64,000 nucleotides of DNA from Paenirhodobacter populi (lineage in GTDB: Bacteria > Pseudomonadota > Alphaproteobacteria > Rhodobacterales > Rhodobacteraceae). Both the position numbers and the translations under genes were made by a program. The DNA is taken from NCBI RefSeq assembly GCF_004022215.1, contig NZ_SAUZ01000012.1, positions 62,001-126,000 of the forward strand, written 5' to 3'. Positions 1-8,734 of this stretch are shown in pieces. The notes under the pieces are model-generated. The model did not search any database. It was not told the DNA's origin and was given only the letters and a program-made list of their open reading frames with translations. Each line of letters opens with the position of its first letter. Within the stretch, counting starts at the first letter, position 1.

Positions 1-855
1 CGCGGTCAGCTGATCGTGACAACCGCAGGGGCAGGTCGGCTGCAGGGCTGCAATCATCTCCAGCGCAAGTCTTGAGGTCCGGGCCTGCAAACCTGACAGC
101 ACGTCCTGTTGCAACAACGCACCACTGGTCCGGTCGAGATAATCGTTCATCCCCGCGGTCACATAGGCAATCGGCACGAAACAGGCGCCGATCTCGCGTG
201 CCAGTGTCGCCTCGACGGCGAGCGAGTGGTTGATCACATCGGCCCCAAGCGAGCGAAAGGCCATGGCCTCGGCGGGAGTGGTCAGGCGGGGACCGTAGGA
301 ATGACCTGCAACCAACCCCTGCTCGATCCCATGCACCCGACGTCCTTCGGGCCAGTGCCGCCCGGCGGTCGCTGCAAGTATTGCCGCGCCGTCGGAGCAA
401 ATGATCCGCTTGCCGCTCGCGTCGAAACGCTGGCGCCCCGGCAGCAGCGAATAGGGGGTCTGGGTCAGTTCGATCACATCGGCGGGGATCACCAGATCGC
501 CCGGCTGGATCGCGCGGTTCACCGCACCAAGCGTGGAGCAGGCCACGATCCGGCGCACACCCGCCTGTTGCAGCACCCAGTAGGCACGACGGTGGCAGCT
601 ATGGTCGATCTCGTCACGCGGATTGCCGTGCGAATACATGCACAGCACTTGCCGATTCTGCCCGTCGGCAGTGATCGCGCCGTCGAACTCCATGAGTTTC
701 CAGTTGTTGCTTGGTCCCCAGGGGGTGGCATAGCTGAGATCCCGGGCGAGGAGGCGTACGCCTTCAACCCCGACATCTTCGGGCACGGCAATGCCCCAGT
801 TTGCCGATCCGGTGATGAGCGCGAAGTCCACCTGCGGAATCGTTGCACTTGTCAT
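1..855 (-). CDS. Nucleoside phosphorylase, MTAP/PNP family (partial, runs off left edge)
   Basis: The frame is open from the ATG at 855 to base 1, giving 285 residues without a stop. MTAP/PNP family proteins are about 290 residues, so nearly all of it is here. Family landmarks are CSTLGAVNRAIQPGDLVIP in mid-protein and TTPAEAMAFRSLGADVIN followed by VEATLAREIG near the C-terminus. These fit phosphorolysis of methylthioadenosine or a purine nucleoside to base plus sugar phosphate, in the cytosol. It starts 19 bp after the upstream permease gene, so it is the last gene of the transporter operon. The classical MTAP segment after GADVIN is altered here (HSLAVEATL), so the exact nucleoside is uncertain. 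The family is clear; the substrate is not. Confidence 0.8.
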   Translation of the reverse strand, partial: MTSATIPQVDFALITGSANWGIAVPEDVGVEGVRLLARDLSYATPWGPSNNWKLMEFDGAITADGQNRQVLCMYSHGNPRDEIDHSCHRRAYWVLQQAGVRRIVACSTLGAVNRAIQPGDLVIPADVIELTQTPYSLLPGRQRFDASGKRIICSDGAAILAATAGRHWPEGRRVHGIEQGLVAGHSYGPRLTTPAEAMAFRSLGADVINHSLAVEATLAREIGACFVPIAYVTAGMNDYLDRTSGALLQQDVLSGLQARTSRLALEMIAALQPTCPCGCHDQLTA

Positions 856-874
856 TCTGGTTGGTCTCCGAAGG

Positions 875-1666
875 TCAGGATTTCTGGCAGGTGTTCACGA
901 TCAGCACAATGGCGATGATAAACCCGGTCCAGAGTGTTGAAATCGCAGCGATAGTCGGGTCGATCTGGTCACGCAGCGACAAAAACATCAGCTTTGGCAA
1001 TGTGCTGTTTGCTCCGCCGGAGACGAAGATCGAAATGACCGCTTCGTCGAGCGACGTGAGAAAGGCCATCAGCGCCGCGGCAAGGAAAGAAAAGCGCAAC
1101 TGCGGCACCATGATTCCGGCAAGCCCCCTGAACCAGCCCGCACCAAGGCTGCGCGCCGCCATGACCTGTGCCCAGTCAAAGCGATTGACTGCGGGAGCAA
1201 GCACGATCACCACGACCGGAATGGCCAGAACCGCGTGACCGATCAACACACCCGCCACGGTGCCGATCAGCTTCATTTTGGCCAGCACGAAGAACAGGCC
1301 GATTGCAAGCAGGATGCCCGGCAGGATCGAGGGCATCAGGACATAGCCGTAGATCGCCCGCGACGCCTTACCGCTCAGCCGGTTCATTCCCACGCAGCAC
1401 AGGAAGCCCAGAGGCACCGCCACCATCGGGGTCAGCACGCCGAGGAGGATGCTGGTCCGGAGCGCCGCCATCCAGGCGCCGGACCCGAAGAAATTCTCAT
1501 ACCATCGCAAGGACAGGCTGCGTGGCGGGAACTCCAAGAGATTCGAGCCCGAGAAGGACAGGGGGATCACCACCAGCGTCGGCAGCACGAGGAAGGTCAG
1601 AACCAGTGCTGCGAGCAGCCACAACAGAAACCGGCCGAGACGATTGTCGGGATAGGCATCAAGCAT
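875..1666 (-). CDS. ABC transporter permease, PotC type
   Basis: 263-residue inner-membrane protein with about six hydrophobic segments, the first directly after a short basic N-terminus. The pattern is that of the second permease of spermidine/putrescine-type importers (PotC family), with the EAA-like loop around SLGAGWFRGLAGIMVPQL. It starts 3 bp after the preceding permease gene and is translated with it. Together with the permease at 1670-2548, the ATPase at 2545-3570 and the binding protein at 3597-4643 it forms one importer. The polyamine label is by family only. The co-transcribed nucleoside phosphorylase and the LacI regulator leave open a nucleoside or other cationic substrate. Confidence 0.85.
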   Translation of the reverse strand: MLDAYPDNRLGRFLLWLLAALVLTFLVLPTLVVIPLSFSGSNLLEFPPRSLSLRWYENFFGSGAWMAALRTSILLGVLTPMVAVPLGFLCCVGMNRLSGKASRAIYGYVLMPSILPGILLAIGLFFVLAKMKLIGTVAGVLIGHAVLAIPVVVIVLAPAVNRFDWAQVMAARSLGAGWFRGLAGIMVPQLRFSFLAAALMAFLTSLDEAVISIFVSGGANSTLPKLMFLSLRDQIDPTIAAISTLWTGFIIAIVLIVNTCQKS

Positions 1667-1669
1667 GAA

Positions 1670-2548
1670 TCATCCTCCGACGCGGTGGCGGCGCAGCAGG
1701 CGCATCGCACCAAACAGGGTGGCGGCAACTATGGCGACGAGAACCAGCAGCAATACTCCGAGCGCGCTGGCTGCGCCCCAGTTCTGGAAGGTGGAGAGAG
1801 TGCGCTCCATGCGGATGGCGATAGGCGCGACCTTGCCGCCGCCCAGGATCGCCGGGGTGATGAAGAAGCCGAGCGTGTAGATGAAGACAATCGTCCCGCC
1901 GGAAACGATGCCTCCCATGGACAGCGGCAGGATCACCGTCCAGAAGCTGTGCCAGAGGCTTGCGCCCATGCTGGCGGCGGCGCGGACCGCATTGGCGTCG
2001 ATGTCGCGCATCGCAGCGTAGGTCGGCAGAACGAAGAGCGGCAACATGTAATGCACCATGCCGATCAGGGTGCCGGTGAAATTGTAGATCAGCGGCAGCG
2101 GCTCCGACACGATGCCCGAGCCGATCAACGTCTTGTTCACCAGCCCGTCACTGCGGAGCAGCACCAGCCAGCCATAGGTCCGTACCAGAATCGAGGTCCA
2201 GAGCGGCAGCAGGATCAGCATCATCAGCCGGTTTGCGATCCTGGGGGGGGTCGACGCCAGGGCGAAGGCCAGTGGAATTCCCAGAACGATGCAGATCCCC
2301 AGCGTCGCCGCCGACAGTTCTATCGTAACGAACAGCGCCCGCCAGGTCAGCGAACTGGACAAAAGCTTCGCGTAGTTTTCCAGCGTGAAATCGCCGCCCA
2401 GGGTCTGGAAGGATTGCTGGATGATCCATGCTGCCGGGATCAGCGCGCCGATCCCGACCAGTACCATTGCGGGGAGCGACATCGACAGAAAGAATATCCT
2501 TTCGTATCGCGCATCGCGCATCAACTGCGCGGATCGGGGCGTGTTCAT
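1670..2548 (-). CDS. ABC transporter permease, PotB type
   Basis: 292-residue permease with a cytoplasmic N-terminus and about six membrane spans. The conserved coupling loop is seen around AAASMGASLWHSFWTVILPLS. It overlaps the ATPase gene by four bases, the usual translational coupling inside ABC operons. It should pair with the 875-1666 product to form the channel. Nothing odd is seen apart from a run of seven G (about 2246-2252 on the plus strand) that could cause sequencing slips, although the frame is intact through it. Confidence 0.85.
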   Translation of the reverse strand: MNTPRSAQLMRDARYERIFFLSMSLPAMVLVGIGALIPAAWIIQQSFQTLGGDFTLENYAKLLSSSLTWRALFVTIELSAATLGICIVLGIPLAFALASTPPRIANRLMMLILLPLWTSILVRTYGWLVLLRSDGLVNKTLIGSGIVSEPLPLIYNFTGTLIGMVHYMLPLFVLPTYAAMRDIDANAVRAAASMGASLWHSFWTVILPLSMGGIVSGGTIVFIYTLGFFITPAILGGGKVAPIAIRMERTLSTFQNWGAASALGVLLLVLVAIVAATLFGAMRLLRRHRVGG

Positions 2549-3570
2549 GTGGCGGCCTCTCTGGCGAAGACATGCAGATGATCACGCGCGGCCCAGGCGG
2601 TGATCTCGGACCCGGGCGTCAGCGCTTCGCAGCCCGCGGCGCGGGTGGCCGGAATGCTGAACAACACCTGTCTCTCGCCGGTGGTAACCTGCAACAACCA
2701 GTTCTCGCCCCGGAATGCCTTGGCGGTAAGCCGCCCGGTCAACGCGATCGTCTCGCCGGCCGGCGGTTCGAGATGGAAGCTTTCTGCCCGGATCATCACC
2801 ATGTCCGAGGCGGGGCGCGCACCCTCGCTGAAGGCATCGCCGGGCAGGATATTCGCTTCGCCCATGAACTCGGCGACAAACTGCGTGCGTGGGCGATGAT
2901 AGATCTCGTCCGGCGTATCGATCTGCTGGATGCGACCGGCGTTCATCACCGCGATCCGGTCGGACATGGTCAGCGCCTCGCGCTGGTCGTGGGTGACATA
3001 GATCGTGGTGATGCCCAGATCGTCATGCAGCTTGCGGATCTCGAACTGCATATGTTCGCGCAGGTTCTTGTCCAGCGCGGACAGCGGCTCGTCCATCAGC
3101 ATGACGCGCGGCTCGAAAACGATGGCCCGGGCCAATGCGACACGCTGGCGCTGCCCGCCCGACAGCGCCGCGATGTCGCGGTCGCCATACCCGTCGAGCT
3201 TGACCCGGGACAGCGCCGCCTGGGCACGCTCGTGCGCTTCGGCTTTCCGGATCTTCCGCAGGCGCAGGGGATACTCGACATTGGCCAGCACCGACATATG
3301 CGGAAACAGCGCATAGTTCTGGAAGACGATGCCGATGTCGCGTCGGTTCGGCGCAAGCCGCGTCACGTCACGTTCGCCGATCCGCAGATTGCCGTCATCG
3401 GGCCGGGTGAAGCCCGCGAGAGCCATCAGAAGCGTGGTCTTGCCCGAGCCTGACGGCCCGAGCAAGGTCAGGAACTCACCCGCGCGGATCTCCAGCGATA
3501 CATCGTCGAGCGCTATGTAATTGCCGTAAACCTTGCGGATGCGGTTGATCGAAATTGGCAGCGATGTCAT
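2545..3570 (-). CDS. ABC transporter ATPase, PotA type
   Basis: 341-residue nucleotide-binding subunit. Walker A GPSGSGKT lies near residues 38-45, the signature LSGGQRQRVALARA near 136, and Walker B MLMDEPLSALD near 156. The C-terminal ~100 residues form the TOBE-type regulatory domain typical of PotA/FbpC/MalK-like ATPases. All catalytic motifs are intact. It should energise uptake through the two permeases encoded immediately downstream. It begins 26 bp after the binding-protein gene, so the operon order is binding protein, ATPase, permease, permease, phosphorylase. Confidence 0.9.
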   Translation of the reverse strand: MTSLPISINRIRKVYGNYIALDDVSLEIRAGEFLTLLGPSGSGKTTLLMALAGFTRPDDGNLRIGERDVTRLAPNRRDIGIVFQNYALFPHMSVLANVEYPLRLRKIRKAEAHERAQAALSRVKLDGYGDRDIAALSGGQRQRVALARAIVFEPRVMLMDEPLSALDKNLREHMQFEIRKLHDDLGITTIYVTHDQREALTMSDRIAVMNAGRIQQIDTPDEIYHRPRTQFVAEFMGEANILPGDAFSEGARPASDMVMIRAESFHLEPPAGETIALTGRLTAKAFRGENWLLQVTTGERQVLFSIPATRAAGCEALTPGSEITAWAARDHLHVFAREAAT

Positions 3571-3596
3571 TGTTCTGGGGCTCCGCCTCGGCTGGA

Positions 3597-4643
3597 TCAG
3601 TTATTCATCATCTCGTCAAAGGCGATCTGCGCCTCCTCGCCATGCGCGGTCCACCAGTCGGCCCGGGAGAAGACCGAGCTGTCGAGATTGCCCGGCGCAG
3701 TAGCCAGCTGCTTCAACCGATCCCCGGGGATCAGCCCGCCCTCATAAGCGGCGGTATTGACCGGGCCATAGGCGATGTAATCGGTCAGCCTGGCTTCGCG
3801 CTCGGGAGTGGTCATCGCGGCGATCAGTTTCATCGCCGCGGCGATATTCGGTGCCCCCTTCGGTACGCCCAGACAATCGGTGCCAATGATCGAGCCCTTG
3901 AAGCTGTAGTCCACGCCGCCGCCATCATCGATGACGCTTTGCGCCCGACCGTTCCAGGTGATGACCAGATCGGCCTCGCCATCCTTCAGGAGTTGTGCGG
4001 ATTGCGCGCCTGAGGTCCACCAGACCGAAACCGCGGGTTTCAACTCGGCGAGCCGGGCAATCGCGCGCTCGATTCCGCCTTCTTCAGACAGAACGGTATA
4101 GACATCCGCCGGGGCCACGCCTTCGGACAGCAGGGCAATCTCGATCAGATCCTGCGCATTGGCACGCAGCGCGCGCTTGCCCGGAAATTTCTCCACATCC
4201 CAGAACTCGCCCCAGTTTGCGGGCCCCCCTTCTGGATAGGTCCTGGTGTTCCAGGCCATGACGGTGCCGTAGCTGTCGAAAGGATAGCAATGGTCGGAAT
4301 GGGCCCCTTCGGGCAACGCCTCGCCGTCAATCACCGAATAATCCAGCGGTTCCAGCAGGCCGAGTTCGGCAGCCTGCGCTCCTTCGGGCGAGCCGAGATG
4401 AACGACATCCGTGGTCACGCTGCCGGAGATCACCTGCATGCGGATCGCGGCCAGCCCGTCGCTCTGCGTCTCTTCGCGCACGTCAAGGCCAAGCTCGGCC
4501 GCGGCAGGTCCCCACATGGCCTCTTTCATCGCGGCGCCGTATTCGCCGCCCGCAGTGGTGATCGTTATGGATTGTGCATGGGCCGGCAGGCCAATCATCG
4601 CACCCGCAATCAAGGCGGTCGTGGTCTTCAGAATGGGTCTCAT
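3597..4643 (-). CDS. Periplasmic substrate-binding protein, PotD type
   Basis: 348 residues from the ATG at 4643. That start is chosen because it has a good ribosome-binding site (GGGGAGG, a few bases upstream) and gives a clean signal peptide (MRPILKTTTALIAGAMIGLPAHAQ) cleaved after AHA. A longer reading from 4763 would bury the signal peptide. The mature protein is an extracellular solute-binding protein of the PotD/spermidine-putrescine class. First gene of the minus-strand operon. Its start lies 59 bp from a perfect 20-bp palindrome that probably controls it. Confidence 0.85.
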   Translation of the reverse strand: MRPILKTTTALIAGAMIGLPAHAQSITITTAGGEYGAAMKEAMWGPAAAELGLDVREETQSDGLAAIRMQVISGSVTTDVVHLGSPEGAQAAELGLLEPLDYSVIDGEALPEGAHSDHCYPFDSYGTVMAWNTRTYPEGGPANWGEFWDVEKFPGKRALRANAQDLIEIALLSEGVAPADVYTVLSEEGGIERAIARLAELKPAVSVWWTSGAQSAQLLKDGEADLVITWNGRAQSVIDDGGGVDYSFKGSIIGTDCLGVPKGAPNIAAAMKLIAAMTTPEREARLTDYIAYGPVNTAAYEGGLIPGDRLKQLATAPGNLDSSVFSRADWWTAHGEEAQIAFDEMMNN

Positions 4644-4702
4644 GAGGCCTCCCCGGCGCTGAGTTGGGATCAGGATTTTCGTTCGGATTCGCAGTTTTTT
4701 CC

Positions 4703-4722
4703 AAATCGTAACGTTACGATTT
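4703..4722. promoter_or_regulatory. Probable LacI-family operator (perfect 20-bp palindrome)
   Basis: AAATCGTAACGTTACGATTT is its own reverse complement over all 20 bases, with the central CG step typical of LacI/PurR/GalR operators. It sits in the 261-bp divergent space between the binding-protein gene (starts at 4643, minus) and the LacI gene (starts at 4905, plus). That position allows control of the transport operon and perhaps of the regulator itself. Binding is inferred. Confidence 0.75.
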
Positions 4723-4904
4723 ACAGATTCGAGAAACCCGTCAACCTTATTGTTTGTCTGCAATCGATGTTTTCAGCCAGATCGCGAAACTGCCTGAAAA
4801 CTGATCATGACGTTCGACTTGCCGCTGATCGAGGCGCGTCATGTGCGCCGACGGATGACAAGCTGCTCGGCTGGGGATAGTCAGATCGAAAGACAATCGG
4901 AAGT

Positions 4905-5930
4905 ATGCGAATGACGGGGCGGAGCCGACCCAATCTGAAGCAGATCGCAAGCGCACTTGGCCTCTCGGTCACAACTGTTTCGCGCGCCTTGAAGGATGGG
5001 CCGGAAGTCCATCCCGAAACCATCGCCCGGGTCAAGGCCGCAGCGCTGGCGGCAGGATACAGCCCCAATCCGCACGGGCTCGCACTGCGCACCGGGCGCA
5101 GCAACACGCTGACGGTCGTCTTGCCGCTGGAGACCAATGCCTATCTTGCCGATATCGCCAAGGTTCCGCTGATCGAGGGGATGACGCTTGCGGCGCGCCA
5201 GGCGGGCTATACCTTGTCGATCTGCTCGGTCGGGCCGGACGAGGATCAACTCGATGTGCTGCGTCGTCTGCGCCTTTCGGGGGGAACCGATGGGGTGATT
5301 GTCACCCGTATCGTCGCAGATGATCCGCGTATCGCCTTCCTGCGCGAGCAGGACCTGCCCTATGTCACTTTTGGGCGCAGCGATAGCGGCATCGATCACG
5401 ACTATGTCGATATCGACAACGAGGCGATGTGTTACCACGCGGCGGCGACCCTTCTGGCTCAGGGTCACCGCCGCATTGCCCTTCAGCTTCTGTCGCGCGA
5501 CGATCTGATCGGTGTGGCGCGGGCGCATGGCTTTGCCCGCGCCCATGCCGAGGCCGATATCCCCGTGCTTGACCGTCTGATTGGTTATGGCCATTTTACC
5601 ATGGGCGAAAGCGAAGCACTCTTCACCCGGCTATTGTCGGAAACCGACCCGCCGACAGCGCTGATCTGTGCAAACGAACTGGGTTTGCTGGGCGCCGTCA
5701 GTGCACTGCGCAAGCGCAGTCTGGTCCCTGGACGGGATGTGGCTCTCGTCACACGCGACACCAGCCATATGAGCCGCTATCTGGCAGTGCCGGTGCTGGT
5801 GCATTTCGTTGATATGGCCGAAGTCGGGCAGGCCCTGATCAACACCTTGGTAAAGCGCCTCACAAGCCCGTCAAGCGCACCAATCCGGCTACTGCTGCAT
5901 GGGGGGGTCGAGCAACTCTCCGGTTACTGA
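4905..5930 (+). CDS. LacI-family transcriptional regulator
   Basis: 341 residues. The N-terminal helix-turn-helix is plain (LKQIASALGLSVTTVSRALK, about residues 11-30), followed by the hinge helix region and a periplasmic-binding-protein-like sensor domain (for example DGVIVTRIVADDPRIAFL and RSDSGIDHDYVDIDN). Length is normal for the family. It is divergent from the polyamine-type transporter operon, with the palindromic operator in between, so it is most likely the local repressor. The inducer is unknown; a nucleoside or polyamine-like ligand would fit the operon. Confidence 0.9.
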   Translation: MRMTGRSRPNLKQIASALGLSVTTVSRALKDGPEVHPETIARVKAAALAAGYSPNPHGLALRTGRSNTLTVVLPLETNAYLADIAKVPLIEGMTLAARQAGYTLSICSVGPDEDQLDVLRRLRLSGGTDGVIVTRIVADDPRIAFLREQDLPYVTFGRSDSGIDHDYVDIDNEAMCYHAAATLLAQGHRRIALQLLSRDDLIGVARAHGFARAHAEADIPVLDRLIGYGHFTMGESEALFTRLLSETDPPTALICANELGLLGAVSALRKRSLVPGRDVALVTRDTSHMSRYLAVPVLVHFVDMAEVGQALINTLVKRLTSPSSAPIRLLLHGGVEQLSGY

Positions 5931-6135
5931 TCGATACCCTTTCGCTGGAAATTCAGGCGGGTCACAATCGCGAACGCCCTCCTCGATACGGCGATCTCCC
6001 TGCATGCTCACCGGATCTCGATCCCAAGGAAATCAATCGACCGCTCACACGAACACGTCGCATTCGCAGTCTCATATCTGCCGCGCTGAAAGCACACCTC
6101 CGGTGCGTGGAGGCACGAACCTTCGACTGACTCAC

Positions 6136-6414
6136 TTAGGCTCCCGGCGACATCTGCAATCGGTTCACCCAAGAAGAATGCCGGACCTTCCGGACATAGG
6201 CTTCCTGAATGACGGCCGTCAGTGCCTTCCCTGCCGAGCGCCGAGGCTCGAGAAGGAGCGGGGCAGTCCGCGCGCAGGCGTGGAATGCGCAGCTCGACAC
6301 TGCCGTCACGGGTCTGCCAGTCCCGAGCGTGGTAGCCGTTGCGCAGGCCAGCCGCTCGTCACTCTTTTCGCCGTAGTCGGCGCCAGTCTTGGCACCAACC
6401 TCCATCTCCATCAT
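6136..6414 (-). pseudogene. IS256-family transposase fragment
   Basis: The minus-strand frame holds MEMEVGAKTGADYGEKSDERL and, further on, LEPRRSAGKALTAVIQEAYV. Both are blocks of IS256/Mutator-type transposases near their N-terminal third. The stretch between them reads correctly only after a frame change, and no DDE region follows. This is a dead internal fragment. It and the neighbouring IS3 remnant fill the space between the LacI gene and the amide operon. Confidence 0.7.
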
Positions 6415-6438
6415 CGCATCGAACTGAAGGGAGACAGC

Positions 6439-6510
6439 ATGCGCCGAAAAAGTGCCAAACCCGGATTGATCCAGACCGAAACCCCCGAAATCATCACCCA
6501 GGACGAATGA
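6439..6510 (+). CDS. Possible 23-residue ORF or truncated gene start
   Basis: A short reading frame (MRRKSAKPGLIQTETPEIIT, then QDE and stop) has a good Shine-Dalgarno sequence (AAGGGAGAC) just ahead of its ATG. It lies between the IS256 and IS3 remnants and resembles nothing I recognise. It could be the surviving start of a gene cut by IS insertion. Weak call. Confidence 0.2.
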   Translation: MRRKSAKPGLIQTETPEIITQDE

Positions 6511-6937
6511 CAGCAGCGCAAGGACCAGCCGTCGGACAATTGTCCGGGTTTTACTGAAACGGCTGTCCGGTTTTCCGAAATCTGAGTTGCTGCTGGTTTC
6601 GTAGACAGCGGCTTAAGCGCATAGCGCGGGCCTCGAACTCCTTTGGGCTGAGGTAGCACAGTTTCGAATGCCGCCTGCGCGGGGTGTAGAAGCGCTCGAT
6701 GTCGTCGAAGACGTCAGCACACGCTTCATTGCGGGTTCGATAACCCTTGATGGCTGTCCATTCGGTCTTCAGCGTTGAGAAGAAGCTTTCTATCGCGGAA
6801 TTATCCCAGACGTTACCCGCGCGGCTCATCGAGCAGGTAATTCCATTGTCGGCCAGAAGCCGTTGGAACTGTTCGCTTGTATATTGCGATCCCTGGTCTG
6901 AGAGATGGAGCGGAGCATCGGCTTTGCCGCGTCGTCA

Positions 6938-6977
6938 CTGAGCGGGGCAGTGCCACCGGTTCGAACGTGCCGCGAAG
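6938..6977 (+). repeat. Structured transposase-interrupting repeat, copy 1
   Basis: Loop GCCACCGGTTCGA with flanks CTGA and GAAGG. The outer arms GCGGGGC and GTGCCGC pair imperfectly. It interrupts the IS3 transposase between MDALRTA and RRGKAD, adding a stop. More diverged than the other copies. Confidence 0.55.
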
Positions 6978-7161
6978 GCCGTCCTCAGTGCATCCATGAC
7001 CAGTGATGCATCCCGATCGGCCTTCATGGACCAGCCCAAGGCGCGTCGGGAAAACAGGTCCAGAACGACTGCGACTTAGAACCAGCCTTCCACAGTCCAG
7101 ATGTAGGTGAAGTCGGCCAGCCATTCTGGTTCCGCCGGTCTGCCTGAAAGTTCCGGTCGAG

Positions 7162-7203
7162 CCTCGCCGGTTCCTTAGAACCGGTGGCAGTCACCGGCTC
7201 GAT
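7162..7203 (-). repeat. Structured transposase-interrupting repeat, copy 2
   Basis: Loop GCCACCGGTTCTA. The outer arms GCCGGT and ACCGGC pair perfectly. It sits between SVIAD and LDRNFQAD of the IS3 transposase, where related proteins have only about two residues. Confidence 0.65.
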
Positions 7204-7328
7204 GTCGGCGATGACCGACCGTTCCCCATCGTCCCCGGGCTTTCCCCGACGCCTGGGCCGCGTTCGTAGGGCATTGATCCGCATCAACCGTTCGATGCGA
7301 TGAAGCTCACGCTCCGTTCGGAGCCGGG

Positions 7329-7371
7329 CCTTCGCGCCGTTGCTCGAACCAGTGGCGCAGCCGTGCCGATC
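7329..7371 (-). repeat. Structured transposase-interrupting repeat, copy 3
   Basis: Loop GCCACTGGTTCGA closed by TGC/GCA, with 3' flank GAAGG. The outer stem is weak. It lies in the N-terminal part of the IS3 remnant. Confidence 0.5.
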
Positions 7372-7590
7372 TCCCGCCATCGCGGAAGTGTAGCTCGCAG
7401 GCGAGTTTCGATACACCCTCGGCCCACTGCTGACGGATCTGCACAATGAATAGTCATATTGGCACGAGAATGCCTGTTTTTCATCAGGTGGCAGGTCTTC
7501 CGAGTGCATGACTCCGGCTGCGCTTGACGCTGGGCGGACTCCACGCTGTAGTCGACAGATCATATATGGCAACCACGCCCGTCTTCTGTA

Positions 7591-7635
7591 AGCCGCATTC
7601 GCGGTGACCAGTTGGCGGGTTTTTTTGTTTTGAGG
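7591..7635 (+). promoter_or_regulatory. Leader of the amide operon with T-run (possible antitermination site)
   Basis: Just before amiC lie a short GC-rich inverted repeat (CCGC-attc-GCGG, with a second GCGG after it) and a run of seven T at 7620-7626, then the ribosome-binding site GAGG. CCGC can pair with either GCGG, so two exclusive folds are possible. In Pseudomonas, AmiR acts by antitermination at such a leader terminator. The stems here are short, so this is only suggestive. Confidence 0.35.
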
Positions 7636-7639
7636 CTTA

Positions 7640-8734
7640 ATGAAGCGGCGCATCAACATCGGCCTGCTCTACTCGCGTTCCGGCAGCTACTCGCTGATTG
7701 CAGATGCCTGCCGGATGGGTGTGCTGACAGCGGTAGCCGAGGTGAACGGCGATCAAGCGCTGGACCTGACCTTCGTGCTGACCGAGCGCGACCCGGGTGG
7801 CAATATCGACCTATATGGGCCGATGTGCGAGGAAATCCTGCACGACGGCGGCGCCCGCCACGTTTTCGGTTGCGTGACCTCATGGAGCCGGAAAGAGGTC
7901 ATCCCGGTGCTGGAGAGGGCGGGCGGCACGCTCTGGTACAACCAACCCTATGAGGGGTTCGAGGCATCGGACCATGTGGTCTATAGCCACGCTTGCCCAA
8001 ACCAGCACCTATTGCCGCTGCTTGGTTGGACCTTCGGACGCTTCGGCCGGCGCGGCTACCTGACGGGATCGAACTACATCTGGGGCTGGGAAATGAACCG
8101 GCTGGCTCGCGAACTGATCGCCGATGCGGGCGGCGAGACGCTGGGCGAGCGGTATCTTCCCATCGGATCAACCGAGGTCGATCGGATGATCGACGAAATC
8201 CGTGCGACCCGGCCGGATTTCATTCTGAACAACCTGATAGGTGCCTCACAGTATCGTTTTCTGAACGCCTATGCCGAGCTTGGCCGACAGGATAAGCATT
8301 TCAGCCCGGATCGTTGCCCTATCCTGTCCTGCAACCTCACGGAATGCGAGTTGCATGCCGTCGGGCCAGTGGCCGAAGGGCTGGTGGCAGCCGGGCCGTA
8401 TTTCCGCGACGCGCCTGGCCCTGCCGGTGTCGGGCGGTTCGGCTCGTCGCACGAGGCAGCGGGCTATGCCGCGGTATGGCGGCTGGCGCGCCTTCTGGCC
8501 GGGCGGCCGGGAGCCGAGAACGCGCCGCTGTCGGAGTTGCTCGCCTCAACAGCCGCGGCCGAAACCGGTATCGACCCCAAGACCCACCACACCGTGCTGC
8601 CGGTGCTGATCGCGCAGGCGGAGGGCGGCAGCTTCCGCGTGGTCAAGGACTGCGGCAGCGTCGCTGGCGATCCCTATCTCACCCGGGGCAGGGAACTGGC
8701 CTTGCCCGCCCCGCGTCTGAGGGTGGTGCCATGA
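7640..8734 (+). CDS. amiC: AmiC-like amide sensor / negative regulator
   Basis: 364 residues of the periplasmic-binding-protein fold (Leu/Ile/Val and urea type), with no signal peptide: the protein starts directly with the first beta strand (INIGLLYSRSGSYSLIADAC). That is the hallmark of AmiC, the cytosolic ligand sensor that holds AmiR inactive until an amide binds. Downstream blocks such as SWSRKEVIPVLERAGG and LWYNQPYEGFE match AmiC/UrtA relatives. It overlaps amiR by four bases (ATGA) and heads an operon with an ABC importer and a formamidase. The nearby IS remnant ends only a short way upstream, so the original promoter may have been altered. Confidence 0.85.
   Translation: MKRRINIGLLYSRSGSYSLIADACRMGVLTAVAEVNGDQALDLTFVLTERDPGGNIDLYGPMCEEILHDGGARHVFGCVTSWSRKEVIPVLERAGGTLWYNQPYEGFEASDHVVYSHACPNQHLLPLLGWTFGRFGRRGYLTGSNYIWGWEMNRLARELIADAGGETLGERYLPIGSTEVDRMIDEIRATRPDFILNNLIGASQYRFLNAYAELGRQDKHFSPDRCPILSCNLTECELHAVGPVAEGLVAAGPYFRDAPGPAGVGRFGSSHEAAGYAAVWRLARLLAGRPGAENAPLSELLASTAAAETGIDPKTHHTVLPVLIAQAEGGSFRVVKDCGSVAGDPYLTRGRELALPAPRLRVVP

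Larger units (their letters stand above)
6551..7440 (-). pseudogene. Decayed IS3-family transposase (OrfB), interrupted three times
   Basis: Intact blocks read in order on the minus strand: ERLMRINALRTRPRRRGK, then QADRRNQNGW/ADFTYIW, then VVLDLFSRRALGWSMKADRD, then SDQGSQYTSEQFQRLLADNG, then SRAGNVWDNSAIESFFSTLK to SPKEFEARA. This is the DDE transposase of an IS3-group element. The frame is broken by shifts, a stop and three ~42-bp structured repeats (6938-6977, 7162-7203, 7329-7371). The right boundary is uncertain; sequence up to about 7560 is unrecognised minus-strand coding-like remnant. Confidence 0.8.

Noticed and set aside
1235-2581. Long plus-strand frame opposite the permease genes
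   Set aside because: Composition (rich in H, R, Q) is that of an antisense shadow of GC-rich membrane genes; no family motif.
6145-6180. ATCGGTTCACCC within the IS256 fragment as another repeat copy
   Set aside because: Only the short GGTTCA core matches; there are no pairing arms.
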